Both the position numbers and the translations under genes were made by a program. From Pseudomonas marincola (lineage in GTDB: Bacteria; Pseudomonadota; Gammaproteobacteria; Pseudomonadales; Pseudomonadaceae): DNA of 64,000 nt. The stretch is from contig NZ_FPBC01000015.1 of the NCBI RefSeq assembly GCF_900116605.1, positions 52,837 through 116,836 of the forward strand, in the 5' to 3' direction. Shown here piece by piece: positions 24,852-33,706 of the stretch (positions are counted from its first letter, which is position 1; each line of letters starts with the position of its first letter). Below the pieces are notes generated by a model. The model saw only the letters and a program-made list of their open reading frames with translations. It was not told where the DNA came from and did no database searches.

Positions 24852-25316
24852 CTACATCTGCGATTGCAGGTAGTTCTCCAGACCGATCTTCTCGATCAGT
24901 TGCAGCTGGATTTCCAGCCAATAGGCATGATCTTCTTCGGTGTCTTTAAGCTGCGCCAACAGGATATCGCGGCTGGTGTAGTCCTGATGCTTTTCGCACA
25001 AGGCCATGCCTTTGCACAATGCAGCACGCACATGGTATTCAAGCTTTAGATCAAGCTTGAGCATCTCAGGCACGTTCTTACCGAAGGTGAAAGCATCCGG
25101 AGCCATGTCCGGCGTGCCTTCGAGGAAAAGAATCCGCTTGAGCAATGCATCCGCATGCTGGGTTTCTTCTTCCATCTCGTGATTGATGCGTTCATAGAGC
25201 TTGCTGTAGCCCCAGTCTTCATAAAAGCGCGAGTGAATGAAGTACTGATCACGCGCAGCGAGTTCGCCTTTGAGCAGCGTTTTCAGATAAGAAATGACTT
25301 CGGCGTGGCCTTTCAT
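24852..25316 (-). CDS. ftnA: bacterial ferritin, FtnA type (often annotated bacterioferritin BfrA)
   Basis: A 154-aa four-helix-bundle iron-storage subunit forming a 24-mer. The diiron ligands are visible (Glu18 in KGELAARDQY, the EEETQHAD segment, DTEEDHAYW). The residue at position 52, which is the haem-ligating Met in true bacterioferritins, is Thr here (ETQHAD). It should therefore be a haem-free ferritin like P. aeruginosa FtnA (locus called bfrA). The start was set at MKGHAEVI; the longer version adds six unsupported residues. It sits beside katA, a common pairing for iron and peroxide control. Confidence 0.92.
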   Translation of the reverse strand: MKGHAEVISYLKTLLKGELAARDQYFIHSRFYEDWGYSKLYERINHEMEEETQHADALLKRILFLEGTPDMAPDAFTFGKNVPEMLKLDLKLEYHVRAALCKGMALCEKHQDYTSRDILLAQLKDTEEDHAYWLEIQLQLIEKIGLENYLQSQM

Positions 25317-25386
25317 GGGGGCAAATCCTTGCACGTGGAACTGAATATAGCGCCAATGCTCCGCTCATCAGCCGGTTGGGTCAAGC

Positions 25387-25409
25387 AAAACGCCCCCATA
25401 ACGGGGGCG
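25387..25409 (-). terminator. terminator after katA
   Basis: A stem of CGCCCCC/GGGGGCG with an ATAA-type loop is followed on the minus strand by TTTT. It isolates ftnA from katA, so ftnA needs its own promoter within about 70 nt. Confidence 0.88.
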
Positions 25410-25425
25410 CTCACTGAAGCATAGT

Positions 25426-26871
25426 TTACTTATTGGCTTTTAGTGCGGCCCGAACGCCATTGCCGTAGTCGGCATGCACAAGGTCGAAGTGAGCCAGTTG
25501 CCGCTCGACAATGAACTCAGGCACTCCGGCCATCGCGCCGGCGATATTGCTGAACAAGCGCTGCTTCTGCGCATCATCGAACAACCCGAAAAGCGCTCGT
25601 GGCTGGCTGTAGTCATCGTTACCTTCGCGATGGTTGAAGCGGTCAGCATCACCTTCGAGTGGCAGCGGCGGCTCAGCATATTCAGGCGCCTCGACCGGAC
25701 CATTGAACGAGTTCGGCTCGTAGTAAGCATCCGCATTTGGATTGTTCGGCATAAAGCGCATGGCGCCGTCCTTGTGGTAATGGTGCACCGGATTCTTCGG
25801 CGCGTTCACCGGCAATGCTTCGTAATGCGTACCCAAGCGGTAGCGGTGCGCATCGGCATACGAGAACACCCGGGCCTGGAGCATCTTGTCTGGCGAGAAA
25901 CCAATGCCAGGGATGATGTTCGAAGGCGAGAATGCGGCTTGCTCGATCTCGGCGAAATAATTTTCCGGGTTACGGTTGAGTTCCATGATGCCGACCTCAA
26001 TCAGCGGAAACTCGCCATGCGGCCAGACCTTGGTCAGATCGAACGGATTGAACGAGGTGTGCTTCGCTTGCTCCTCGGTCATTACCTGAATGCACATGCG
26101 CCATTTCGGGAAGTCACCCTTCTCGATGCTGTAGAACAGGTCTTCCTGTGTGGTTTCGCGGCTGTTGCCGACCACTGTGCTCGCCTCGACATTGGTCCAG
26201 TGCTTGTGGCCTTGCAGGGTTTTGAAGTGGAACTTGACCCACACCCGCTGGTTTTCAGCGTTGAGCATGCTGTAGGTGTGCGAACCGTAGCCATTAATGT
26301 GGCGCACATCGGTTGGCAGGCCGCGATCCGACATCAAAATCGTCACCTGGTGCAGGCTTTCTGGCGACAACGACCAGAAGTCCCACATGGCGGTCGGCGA
26401 GCGCAGATTGGTTTTTGGGTGACGCTTCTGGGTGTGGATAAAATCCGGGAATTTCAGCGGGTCACGCACGAAGAACACCGGCGTGTTATTACCCACCAGA
26501 TCCCAGTTGCCTTCATCGGTGTAGAACTTCAAGGCGAAGCCGCGTACATCGCGCTCGGCGTCTGCTGCGCCCTGCTCGCCCGCTACAGTCGAGAAACGTG
26601 CGAGCATCTGGGTTTTACTGCCAACTTCAGCGAACAGTTTAGCTTTGGTGTATTGGCTAATATCGTGAGTAACAGTAAGCGTACCGAACGCGCCCCAGCC
26701 CTTGGCGTGCACAACACGCTCAGGGATACGCTCACGGTTCTGATGAGCGAGTTTTTCGATCAACTGATAGTCCTGAAGCAACAAGGGGCCGCGCGGACCC
26801 GCACTCAGTGAGTTCTGGTTATCGGCAATCGGGTTACCGGCACTGGTGGTCTGAATGATCTTGTAGGTCAT
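25426..26871 (-). CDS. katA: monofunctional haem catalase KatA
   Basis: A 481-aa small-subunit clade 3 catalase that breaks down H2O2 in the cytoplasm. Catalytic His55 (RVVHAKGWG), Asn128 (VGNNTPVFF) and the haem-ligand Tyr338 (VFSYADAHRYRLG) are all present. The ATG at 26871 has GGAG upstream; the upstream in-frame extension (21 residues) is not conserved. P. aeruginosa KatA is 482 aa. The 150-nt upstream region holds only a weak OxyR-like half match (ATAG-N7-CTAA). Confidence 0.97.
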   Translation of the reverse strand: MTYKIIQTTSAGNPIADNQNSLSAGPRGPLLLQDYQLIEKLAHQNRERIPERVVHAKGWGAFGTLTVTHDISQYTKAKLFAEVGSKTQMLARFSTVAGEQGAADAERDVRGFALKFYTDEGNWDLVGNNTPVFFVRDPLKFPDFIHTQKRHPKTNLRSPTAMWDFWSLSPESLHQVTILMSDRGLPTDVRHINGYGSHTYSMLNAENQRVWVKFHFKTLQGHKHWTNVEASTVVGNSRETTQEDLFYSIEKGDFPKWRMCIQVMTEEQAKHTSFNPFDLTKVWPHGEFPLIEVGIMELNRNPENYFAEIEQAAFSPSNIIPGIGFSPDKMLQARVFSYADAHRYRLGTHYEALPVNAPKNPVHHYHKDGAMRFMPNNPNADAYYEPNSFNGPVEAPEYAEPPLPLEGDADRFNHREGNDDYSQPRALFGLFDDAQKQRLFSNIAGAMAGVPEFIVERQLAHFDLVHADYGNGVRAALKANK

Positions 26872-27021
26872 GGCATCGCTCCTTGTTTGCGACTTATTGC
26901 TGGCTAACCAGCGATGTACCAAGAATAAGTACAAACCAGTCGCGGCACTAATTTATTAAACCCAACGCATCATTAGCTTTTAACTATCGAACTTCATGGG
27001 TTAACCCCACAAATTAGCGAC

Positions 27022-27048
27022 ACAAAAAAACGGGCACTCGGCCCGTTC
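27022..27048 (-). terminator. terminator after the NhaC-family gene
   Basis: The stem AACGGGC/GCCCGTT with a 5-nt loop is followed on the minus strand by seven T residues, 21 nt after the stop at 27069. Confidence 0.93.
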
Positions 27049-27068
27049 TTTTGGAGTACAGCGCGATA

Positions 27069-28448
27069 TCAGGCCATCAGCAAAAAGCCAACAAAGGCCA
27101 GAGCTGCTGCAATCAGCGCATAAGGCAACTGAGTCACCGCGTGGCTGATCAGGTCACAACCCGAGCCTTGCGCCGCCAGTACGGTCGAATCGCTGTAGAA
27201 GCACGCCTGGCTGCCGAAAGCAGAGGCAGAGAGCAAGGCACCCAAAACCAGCGGGATGTCAGCATCCAGCGCATGAGCCAATGGCATGACGATCGGAATC
27301 GTCACGGCAAAGATGCCCCAGGACGAGCCAGTAGCGAACGCAAGAATAGCCATCGACAGGAAGACGATTGCCGGCATCATTTGCGGGGTCATGTATGGCT
27401 TGAGCGAGTCGATCACGTACAGGGAAAGATGCAACTGATCACAGACTTCTTTAAACACGAAGGCAGCGATTACAGTGCCGATCGCCGGAAGCATGGTTTT
27501 GAAACCATCCATCATCTCTTCGAACATTTCGGACATCGGCATCAGGCGCTGGATCAGATAGAACGGCACGATGAAAACCAAAGTGGCCAGCATGCCTTTC
27601 CACACATCGATGTCGAAGTAGACGGTAGCAGCAACGAGGAACAACAGCGGCGCGAGGAAGTTATAGAGCTTGCCACCCTCTTTGTCCGCGTGCTCCATCT
27701 CGGCTTCAACAGCCTTCATCGAGTAGTTGTGCTCAGGCGCGAACTCGCCAACGTGCATGGCACCGGCAGAGCCGTGACGGGCGAGATTCTCAGCTTTGCG
27801 CATCGGGCCGAAAGCCGGGACCACGCCCATGCACACCAGAATCACCAGAATTACAGACAACCAGGCGTAGAACATGTAAGGGATGGCTTGCATGTAAACC
27901 GACACACCTTGACCGGCATCGGCAACGCCATTGCTCTCGAGCAGGCCGCCAAAGAACACAGCCCAGGTCGACAACGGAACCAGCACGCAAACCGGTGCTG
28001 CCGTGGAGTCCACCACATAGGCGAGCATTTCGCGGGAAATCTTGAAGCGGTCAGTTACACGCTTCATGGTCTCGCCGACGGTGAGCGCATTGAGGTAATC
28101 GTCGATAAAGATCACCAAGCCCAATACGCAGGTCATCAGCAGGGAGGAACGACGTCCCTTGCACAGCTTCAGCGCTGAACGACCGAATGCCAATGCACCG
28201 CCAGTGCGAACCAACAAGGCGATAAGGGCACCAAAGCTGCCGCAGACCAGGATCAACCAGCCAATGGTTTCGTCCTGCATCACCTTGAGGGAAATGTCGG
28301 AAAAATTACCCAGCGCTTGCTCAGGGGATATCAGCAGAAGACCAGCCACTGCACCAATGATGAGGGCGAAGATCGGGCGGCGCAGCCAAATGGCCAGGAC
28401 CAGCACGACCGCAGGAGGGATAAGGCTTAAAGCAGAAGGTTCGGGCAT
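27069..28448 (-). CDS. NhaC-family Na+/H+ antiporter
   Basis: A 459-aa inner-membrane transporter with about 11-12 hydrophobic segments. It contains the family-typical FIDDYLNALTVG and PLSTWAVFFGGLLESNG in mid-protein, and ATGSSWGIFAVTIPIVMPLAHALDAD near the C-terminus. NhaC proteins exchange Na+ for H+; some relatives exchange organic acids such as malate/lactate, so the exact substrate is open. It stands alone between katA and the alpha operon, with its own terminator. Confidence 0.88.
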   Translation of the reverse strand: MPEPSALSLIPPAVVLVLAIWLRRPIFALIIGAVAGLLLISPEQALGNFSDISLKVMQDETIGWLILVCGSFGALIALLVRTGGALAFGRSALKLCKGRRSSLLMTCVLGLVIFIDDYLNALTVGETMKRVTDRFKISREMLAYVVDSTAAPVCVLVPLSTWAVFFGGLLESNGVADAGQGVSVYMQAIPYMFYAWLSVILVILVCMGVVPAFGPMRKAENLARHGSAGAMHVGEFAPEHNYSMKAVEAEMEHADKEGGKLYNFLAPLLFLVAATVYFDIDVWKGMLATLVFIVPFYLIQRLMPMSEMFEEMMDGFKTMLPAIGTVIAAFVFKEVCDQLHLSLYVIDSLKPYMTPQMMPAIVFLSMAILAFATGSSWGIFAVTIPIVMPLAHALDADIPLVLGALLSASAFGSQACFYSDSTVLAAQGSGCDLISHAVTQLPYALIAAALAFVGFLLMA

Positions 28449-28563
28449 GATGTGCTTTTTCTTATGGGGGCCGAATACGGCGTTTCAAGTTCGGGCTGCA
28501 CCATACCCGAGCTTGCTCCCGCACACAATATCAAACACGACGTGCGGAATAATCTCCACTTCA

Positions 28564-28594
28564 AAAACAAAAAAGCCGGGCTAAAAGCCCGGCT
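28564..28594 (-). terminator. terminator of the alpha operon after rplQ
   Basis: A perfect 8-bp stem AGCCGGGC/GCCCGGCT with a TTTTA loop is followed on the minus strand by TTTTTTGTTTTTG, 18 nt beyond the rplQ stop. It ends the ribosomal superoperon. Confidence 0.96.
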
Positions 28595-28612
28595 CTTTCG
28601 ATGATCTACAGC

Positions 28613-28999
28613 TTACTCAGCAGCTTCTACAGAACCACCGACCGGACGGTCAACCAGTTCTACGTAAGCCATCGGAGCATTATCGCCAGCGCGGAAACCG
28701 CACTTGAGAATACGCAGGTAACCGCCCTGACGGGTGGCGTAGCGCTTGCCCAGATCGTTAAACAGCTTACCAACGATGGCTTTCGAACGAGTACGGTCGA
28801 AGGCCAGACGGCGGTTAGCAACGCTGTCTTCTTTAGCCAAAGTGATCAGCGGCTCGGCAACGCGGCGCAGCTCTTTAGCTTTCGGAAGAGTAGTTTTGAT
28901 CAGCTCGTGCTCGAACAGCGATACCGCCATGTTTTGAAACATGGCCTTGCGGTGAGCGCTAGTGCGGCTGAGGTGACGGCCACTTTTACGATGACGCAT
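28613..28999 (-). CDS. rplQ: 50S ribosomal protein L17
   Basis: A 128-aa protein starting MRHRKSGRHLSRTSAHR, the invariant L17 start, with LRRVAEPLITLAK and YLRILKCGFRAGDNAPMAYVEL. It binds 23S rRNA near the exit tunnel. Last gene of the alpha operon, 42 nt after rpoA. Confidence 0.98.
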   Translation of the reverse strand: MRHRKSGRHLSRTSAHRKAMFQNMAVSLFEHELIKTTLPKAKELRRVAEPLITLAKEDSVANRRLAFDRTRSKAIVGKLFNDLGKRYATRQGGYLRILKCGFRAGDNAPMAYVELVDRPVGGSVEAAE

Positions 29000-29041
29000 G
29001 GTTCAATTCCTTACCAAACTCACGTTCGGTGATGATGACGA

Positions 29042-30043
29042 TCAGGCAGTCGCCTTATCGTCTTTCTTCAGACTTGCCGGCGGCCAGTTGTCGAGGCGCA
29101 TACCGAGGGACAGACCGCGAGAAGCCAGAACATCCTTGATTTCAGTCAGGGATTTCTTGCCCAGGTTCGGGGTTTTCAACAGCTCTACTTCGGTGCGCTG
29201 AATCAGATCACCAATGTAGTAGATGTTTTCTGCCTTGAGGCAGTTAGCCGAACGTACGGTCAATTCCAGGTCATCTACTGGGCGAAGCAGGATCGGATCG
29301 ATCTCGTCTTCTTGTTCGATCACAACAGGTTCGCTGTCGCCTTTGAGGTCGACGAACGCTGCCAACTGCTGCTGCAGAATGGTAGCGGCACGACGAATGG
29401 CCTCTTCAGGGTCCAGAGTACCGTTGGTCTCCAGGTCGATGACCAGCTTGTCCAAGTTGGTACGCTGCTCAACACGAGCGTTTTCCACCACGTATGAGAT
29501 GCGACGAACAGGGCTGAACGAAGCGTCAAGCTGCAAGCGACCAATGCTGCGGCTTTCGTCTTCATCGCTCTGACGGCTGTCTGCTGGCTCATAGCCGCGA
29601 CCACGAGCTACGGTGAGCTTCATGTTCAGCGCGCCATTGCTGGCCAGGTTGGCAATCACGTGGTCGCCATTAACGATTTCAACATCATGATCCAGCTGAA
29701 TATCGGCAGCGGTAACTACGCCCGAGCCCTTTTTCGCCAGAGTCAGTGTCACTTCGTCACGGCCATGCAGCTTAACAGCCAGACCTTTAAGGTTGAGCAG
29801 GATTTCAATTACGTCTTCCTGAACACCTTCGATTGCGCTGTACTCGTGGAGCACACCATCAATCTCGGCCTCGACTACTGCACAGCCAGGCATGGAGGAC
29901 AACAAGATGCGACGCAACGCATTGCCCAGGGTATGGCCAAAGCCACGCTCGAGGGGCTCGAGAGTGATCTTGGCGCGGGTCGGACTGACCACCTGCACAT
30001 CAATATGGCGGGGGGTCAGGAACTCATTTACCGAAATCTGCAT
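29042..30043 (-). CDS. rpoA: RNA polymerase alpha subunit
   Basis: A 333-aa protein: N-terminal assembly domain (about residues 1-232, starting MQISVNEFLTPRHIDV, with GFGHTLGNALRRILLSSMPG), flexible linker, and C-terminal domain (about 248-320, RSANCLKAENIYYIGDLIQRTE) that touches UP elements and activators. The length equals that of other Pseudomonas RpoA. It lies between rpsD (22 nt) and rplQ in the alpha operon. Confidence 0.99.
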   Translation of the reverse strand: MQISVNEFLTPRHIDVQVVSPTRAKITLEPLERGFGHTLGNALRRILLSSMPGCAVVEAEIDGVLHEYSAIEGVQEDVIEILLNLKGLAVKLHGRDEVTLTLAKKGSGVVTAADIQLDHDVEIVNGDHVIANLASNGALNMKLTVARGRGYEPADSRQSDEDESRSIGRLQLDASFSPVRRISYVVENARVEQRTNLDKLVIDLETNGTLDPEEAIRRAATILQQQLAAFVDLKGDSEPVVIEQEDEIDPILLRPVDDLELTVRSANCLKAENIYYIGDLIQRTEVELLKTPNLGKKSLTEIKDVLASRGLSLGMRLDNWPPASLKKDDKATA

Positions 30044-30065
30044 GGATACACCTATTTTCTAGCCC

Positions 30066-30686
30066 TTACTTGGAGTAGAGCTCGACAATCAGGCTTTCGT
30101 TGATGTCAGCGGAGAGGTCACTACGAACAGGAACGGCTTTGAAAACGCCAGACTTGTTTGCGGTGTCTACTTCTACCCATTCAACGCGGCCGCGCTGTGC
30201 ACACAGTTCAAGAGCTTGAACAATACGCAGCTGATTCTTCGATTTCTCACGTACTGCAACGACGTCACCAGCTTTAACCTGGAAAGACGGAACGTTTACA
30301 GTCTTACCGTTTACGCTGATCGCCTTGTGCGATACCAGCTGACGGGATTCAGCGCGGGTAGCGCCGTAGCCCATACGGTAAACAACGTTATCCAGACGGC
30401 ACTCGAGCAGTTGCAGAAGGTTCTCACCAGTAGCGCCTTTCTTGCCGGCTGCTTCTTTGTAATAACCGCTGAACTGACGCTCAAGTACGCCATAGATACG
30501 ACGAACTTTTTGCTTCTCACGCAGCTGAGTGCCGTAGTCAGACTGACGGCTACGGCGCTGACCGTGGATACCTGGGGCTGCTTCGATGTTGCACTTCGAT
30601 TCCAGAGCGCGTACGCCACTCTTCAGGAAAAGATCAGTGCCTTCACGACGAGACAGTTTGCATTTGGGACCAATGTAACGAGCCAT
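30066..30686 (-). CDS. rpsD: 30S ribosomal protein S4
   Basis: A 206-aa primary 16S-binding protein starting MARYIGPKCKLSRREGTDL, with the S4 RNA-binding domain at about residues 95-160 (LDNVVYRMGYGATRAESRQLVSH). In E. coli S4 represses the alpha operon by binding the rpsM leader. Position after rpsK is standard. Confidence 0.98.
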   Translation of the reverse strand: MARYIGPKCKLSRREGTDLFLKSGVRALESKCNIEAAPGIHGQRRSRQSDYGTQLREKQKVRRIYGVLERQFSGYYKEAAGKKGATGENLLQLLECRLDNVVYRMGYGATRAESRQLVSHKAISVNGKTVNVPSFQVKAGDVVAVREKSKNQLRIVQALELCAQRGRVEWVEVDTANKSGVFKAVPVRSDLSADINESLIVELYSK

Positions 30687-30703
30687 TTCTCACTGTCTCC
30701 TGA

Positions 30704-31093
30704 TTACACGCGACGCTTCTTCGAAGGACGGCATCCGTTGTGCGGGATGGGCGTCACATCGGTGATGCTGGCGATCTTGTAACCGCAGCCGTTCAATGCA
30801 CGGACAGCGGACTCACGGCCGGGACCTGGACCTTTGACGTTAACGTCGAGGTTCTTCAGGCCGTATTCCAGCGCAGCTTGACCAGCACGTTCTGCAGCCA
30901 CCTGGGCAGCAAACGGAGTGCTCTTACGTGAACCGCGGAAACCTGAACCACCGGAGGTAGCCCAAGACAGAGCGTTGCCCTGACGGTCAGTAATGGTCAC
31001 GATTGTGTTGTTAAAAGAAGCGTGGATATGGGCGATGCCATCAACCACCGTCTTTTTGACTTTCTTACGAGTACGAGCAGCAGGTTTAGCCAT
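30704..31093 (-). CDS. rpsK: 30S ribosomal protein S11
   Basis: A 129-aa protein with VDGIAHIHASFNNTIVTITDRQG and the conserved C-terminus ITDVTPIPHNGCRPSKKRRV. It forms part of the 30S platform near the mRNA exit. 30 nt after rpsM in the alpha operon. Confidence 0.98.
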   Translation of the reverse strand: MAKPAARTRKKVKKTVVDGIAHIHASFNNTIVTITDRQGNALSWATSGGSGFRGSRKSTPFAAQVAAERAGQAALEYGLKNLDVNVKGPGPGRESAVRALNGCGYKIASITDVTPIPHNGCRPSKKRRV

Positions 31094-31123
31094 GATTAAA
31101 TTCCTGTCGATTCGCTAATGCGA

Positions 31124-31480
31124 TTACTTGCGGATCGGCTTACGCGGGCCCTTACGGGTACGCGCGTTGGTCTTGGTACGCTGACCGCGAACCGGAAGAC
31201 CGCGACGATGACGCAGGCCGCGATAGCAACCCAGATCCATCAAGCGCTTGATTTTCATGTTCACTTCACGACGCAGGTCGCCTTCGGTATTCACCTTGGC
31301 AACTTCGCCACGCAGCTGCTCGATCTGCTCGTCAGAGAGATCTTTGATCTTTGCAGCCGGGTTAACCCCGGTCGCAGCACAGATTTTCTGTGCAGTAGTG
31401 CGACCAACACCAAAGATGTAGGTCAGCGAGATAACAGTGTGTTTGTTATCCGGAATGTTTACGCCTGCAATACGGGCCAT
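31124..31480 (-). CDS. rpsM: 30S ribosomal protein S13
   Basis: A 118-aa protein starting MARIAGVNIPDNKH, with the helix-hairpin region YIFGVGRTTAQKIC and a basic C-terminal tail (RKGPRKPIRK) that reaches the P-site tRNA. First gene of the alpha operon; a promoter (31540-31568) and a hairpin lie in the 133-nt gap after rpmJ. Confidence 0.98.
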   Translation of the reverse strand: MARIAGVNIPDNKHTVISLTYIFGVGRTTAQKICAATGVNPAAKIKDLSDEQIEQLRGEVAKVNTEGDLRREVNMKIKRLMDLGCYRGLRHRRGLPVRGQRTKTNARTRKGPRKPIRK

Positions 31481-31539
31481 TCAGTGGAACTCCAATTGAC
31501 AGCTACCTACGCCCCGGAAGCCAAGAATAAGGGCGCGAG

Positions 31540-31568
31540 ATATTAACGCTGTAGAAACAAATAATCAA
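31540..31568 (-). promoter_or_regulatory. promoter of the alpha operon (upstream of rpsM)
   Basis: TTGATT and TAATAT are separated by exactly 17 nt. A GC-rich stretch (CTCGCGCCC) follows, typical of stringently controlled promoters. The leader to the rpsM ATG is about 50 nt. Confidence 0.8.
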
Positions 31569-31592
31569 CCCGGCAGCGCACTAGCTGCCGGG
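31569..31592 (-). terminator. hairpin after rpmJ, abutting the rpsM promoter
   Basis: A perfect 9-bp stem CCCGGCAGC/GCTGCCGGG with a 6-nt loop lies 21 nt after the rpmJ stop. Its 3' arm ends exactly where the -35 (TTGATT) begins. The following ATTATTTGTTT is T-rich, so partial termination is plausible. Confidence 0.7.
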
Positions 31593-31613
31593 CTTATTAC
31601 GCAACAATCACAC

Positions 31614-31730
31614 TCAGCCTTGGCGCTGTTTGTGACGCGGTTCCGCGCTGCAGATCACTCGCACGACACCTTCGCGACGAATAATTTTGCAGTTACGGCA
31701 CAGCTTTTTCACTGATGCACGAACTTTCAT
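31614..31730 (-). CDS. rpmJ: 50S ribosomal protein L36
   Basis: Only 38 aa, read directly from the sequence: starts [15 protein letters not shown] and ends PRHKQRQG. Cys11, Cys14, Cys27 and His33 form the zinc ribbon of the C+ type. It lies 28 nt after secY at the end of the spc operon, as in other gammaproteobacteria. Confidence 0.97.
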
Positions 31731-31758
31731 CACCAACTCCTCGAACCTTATGGACACA

Positions 31759-33087
31759 TTAGCGGAGCATGCCGCTGCCGTAGCCCTTCAGGTTGGCTTT
31801 CTTCATCAGGGATTCGTACTGGTGTGAAACGAGGTGCGATTGTACTTGGGACATAAAGTCCATAACAACCACTACCACGATCAGCAACGAGGTCCCGCCA
31901 AGGTAGAACGGAACGTTTGCCGCAACCACCAGGAACTGGGGCAGCAGGCACACGGCCGTCATGTACAGAGCACCGAACAGGGTCAAACGAGTCAGAACGC
32001 TATCAATGTAACGTGCCGACTGCTCACCTGGACGAATGCCTGGAATAAAGGCACCGGACTTCTTCAGGTTTTCCGCTACGTCTTTCGGATTGAACATCAA
32101 TGCTGTGTAGAAGAAGCAGAAGAAAACGATCCCTGCACTAAACAGCAAAATGTTCAACGGCTGACCAGGAGCGATAGCCTGTGAAATATCCTGCAGCCAG
32201 CCCATACCTTCGGACTGACCAAACCAGGACCCCAGCGATGCCGGGAACAACAGAAGGCTGCTAGCGAAAATAGCCGGGATAACCCCCGCCATGTTCACCT
32301 TCAGCGGCAAGTGGCTAGTCTGCGCGGCAAAGACCTTACGGCCCTGCTGACGCTTGGCGTAGTGCACCGCAATGCGACGCTGACCACGCTCAATGAACAC
32401 CACAAAACCGATGATCGCTACTGCCAGCAGACCGATGGCGACAAGGGCGAAGATATTGATATCGCCCTGACGAGCAGACTCGAAAGACTGCCCAATCGCC
32501 CGCGGCAGACCGGCTACGATGCCTGCAAAAATCAGCATCGAAATACCGTTGCCAACACCACGCTCGGTGATTTGCTCGCCCAGCCACATCATGAACATCG
32601 CGCCTGCGACGAACGTAGTGACCGCTACAAAGTAGAAGCTAAAGCCATCAGCGAACGCGACGCCCTGACTCGCCAAACCAACGGACATGCCGATAGCTTG
32701 AACGAATGCCAGGACGAGAGTGCCGTAGCGGGTGTATTGGCTGATCTTACGACGACCAGCCTCACCTTCCTTCTTCAACTGCTCCAGCTGTGGGCTGACA
32801 GCGCTCATGAGCTGCATGATGATCGACGCCGAAATGTACGGCATGATCCCCAGTGCAAAAATGCTCATGCGCTCCAGCGCACCGCCGGAAAACATGTTGA
32901 ACAAGCTAAGAATGGTCCCCTCATTCTGTCGAAACAGGTCCGCCAGCCGATCAGGGTTGATACCGGGCACAGGGATGTGTGCGCCTATCCGATAGACGAT
33001 AATCGCCATGAACAGAAAGCGCAGACGAGCCCAGAGCTCGGATAACCCGCCATTGCTGAGCGCTGAGAGAGCACCTTGCTTAGCCAT
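31759..33087 (-). CDS. secY: protein translocase subunit SecY
   Basis: A 442-aa inner-membrane channel with ten TM segments. Recognisable are the plug/TM2 region [29 protein letters not shown] and the TM10-C-terminal part ending [13 protein letters not shown]. It forms SecYEG with SecE (58422-58790). The ATG touches the rplO stop (TAAATG). Confidence 0.98.
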
Positions 33088-33522
33088 TTATTCCTCGAAC
33101 TTACCGCCAGCTGCTTCGATAGCCGCGCGCGCACCTTTGGTGGCGGCGATACCTTTAAGGGTGACTGCACGAGTAATCTCGCCGGACAGCATGACTTTTA
33201 CACGCTGTACGTTTTGATTAATCAGGTCAGCATCCTTCAGCGCCTGCAGAGTAACTACGTCGCCTTCGATCTTGTTCAGCTCGGAAGTACGCACTTCAGC
33301 GCGATCCATAGCCTTCAAAGAAACGAAACCAAACTTAGGAAGACGACGGTGCAGTGGCTGCTGGCCGCCTTCAAAACCCGGAGCAATGGAACCACCGGAG
33401 CGGGAGGTTTGACCTTTGTGGCCGCGGCCACCAGTCTTACCCAAACCACTACCGATACCACGACCCGGACGGTGCTTCTCACGACGGGAACCCGGCGCAG
33501 GACTCAAATCATTCAGGTACAT
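33088..33522 (-). CDS. rplO: 50S ribosomal protein L15
   Basis: A 144-aa protein starting MYLNDLSPAPGSR, with the glycine-rich RGIGSGLGKTGGRGHKGQ extension that enters the 23S core. Directly before secY in the spc operon. Confidence 0.98.
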   Translation of the reverse strand: MYLNDLSPAPGSRREKHRPGRGIGSGLGKTGGRGHKGQTSRSGGSIAPGFEGGQQPLHRRLPKFGFVSLKAMDRAEVRTSELNKIEGDVVTLQALKDADLINQNVQRVKVMLSGEITRAVTLKGIAATKGARAAIEAAGGKFEE

Positions 33523-33524
33523 AA

Positions 33525-33704
33525 TTAACCCTCCACACGGAGAAGGTAATAAGCCTTGTTCATCATGCCGCGATTTTCCGGAGTATCCAGAACTTCAACG
33601 GTGTGATTGATGCGACGCAGGCCGAGACCCTTGACGCAGGCTTTGTGATTAGCCAGACGGCCGTTCACGCTTTTGATCAGCGTGACTTTAACGGTATTAG
33701 CCAT
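33525..33704 (-). CDS. rpmD: 50S ribosomal protein L30
   Basis: A 59-aa protein read directly: MANTVKVTLIKS..., RLANHKACVKGLGLRRINHT, ending YYLLRVEG. It occupies the 184-nt space between rpsE and rplO with 2-nt gaps on both sides, the standard spc order. Confidence 0.97.
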   Translation of the reverse strand: MANTVKVTLIKSVNGRLANHKACVKGLGLRRINHTVEVLDTPENRGMMNKAYYLLRVEG

Positions 33705-33706
33705 GA

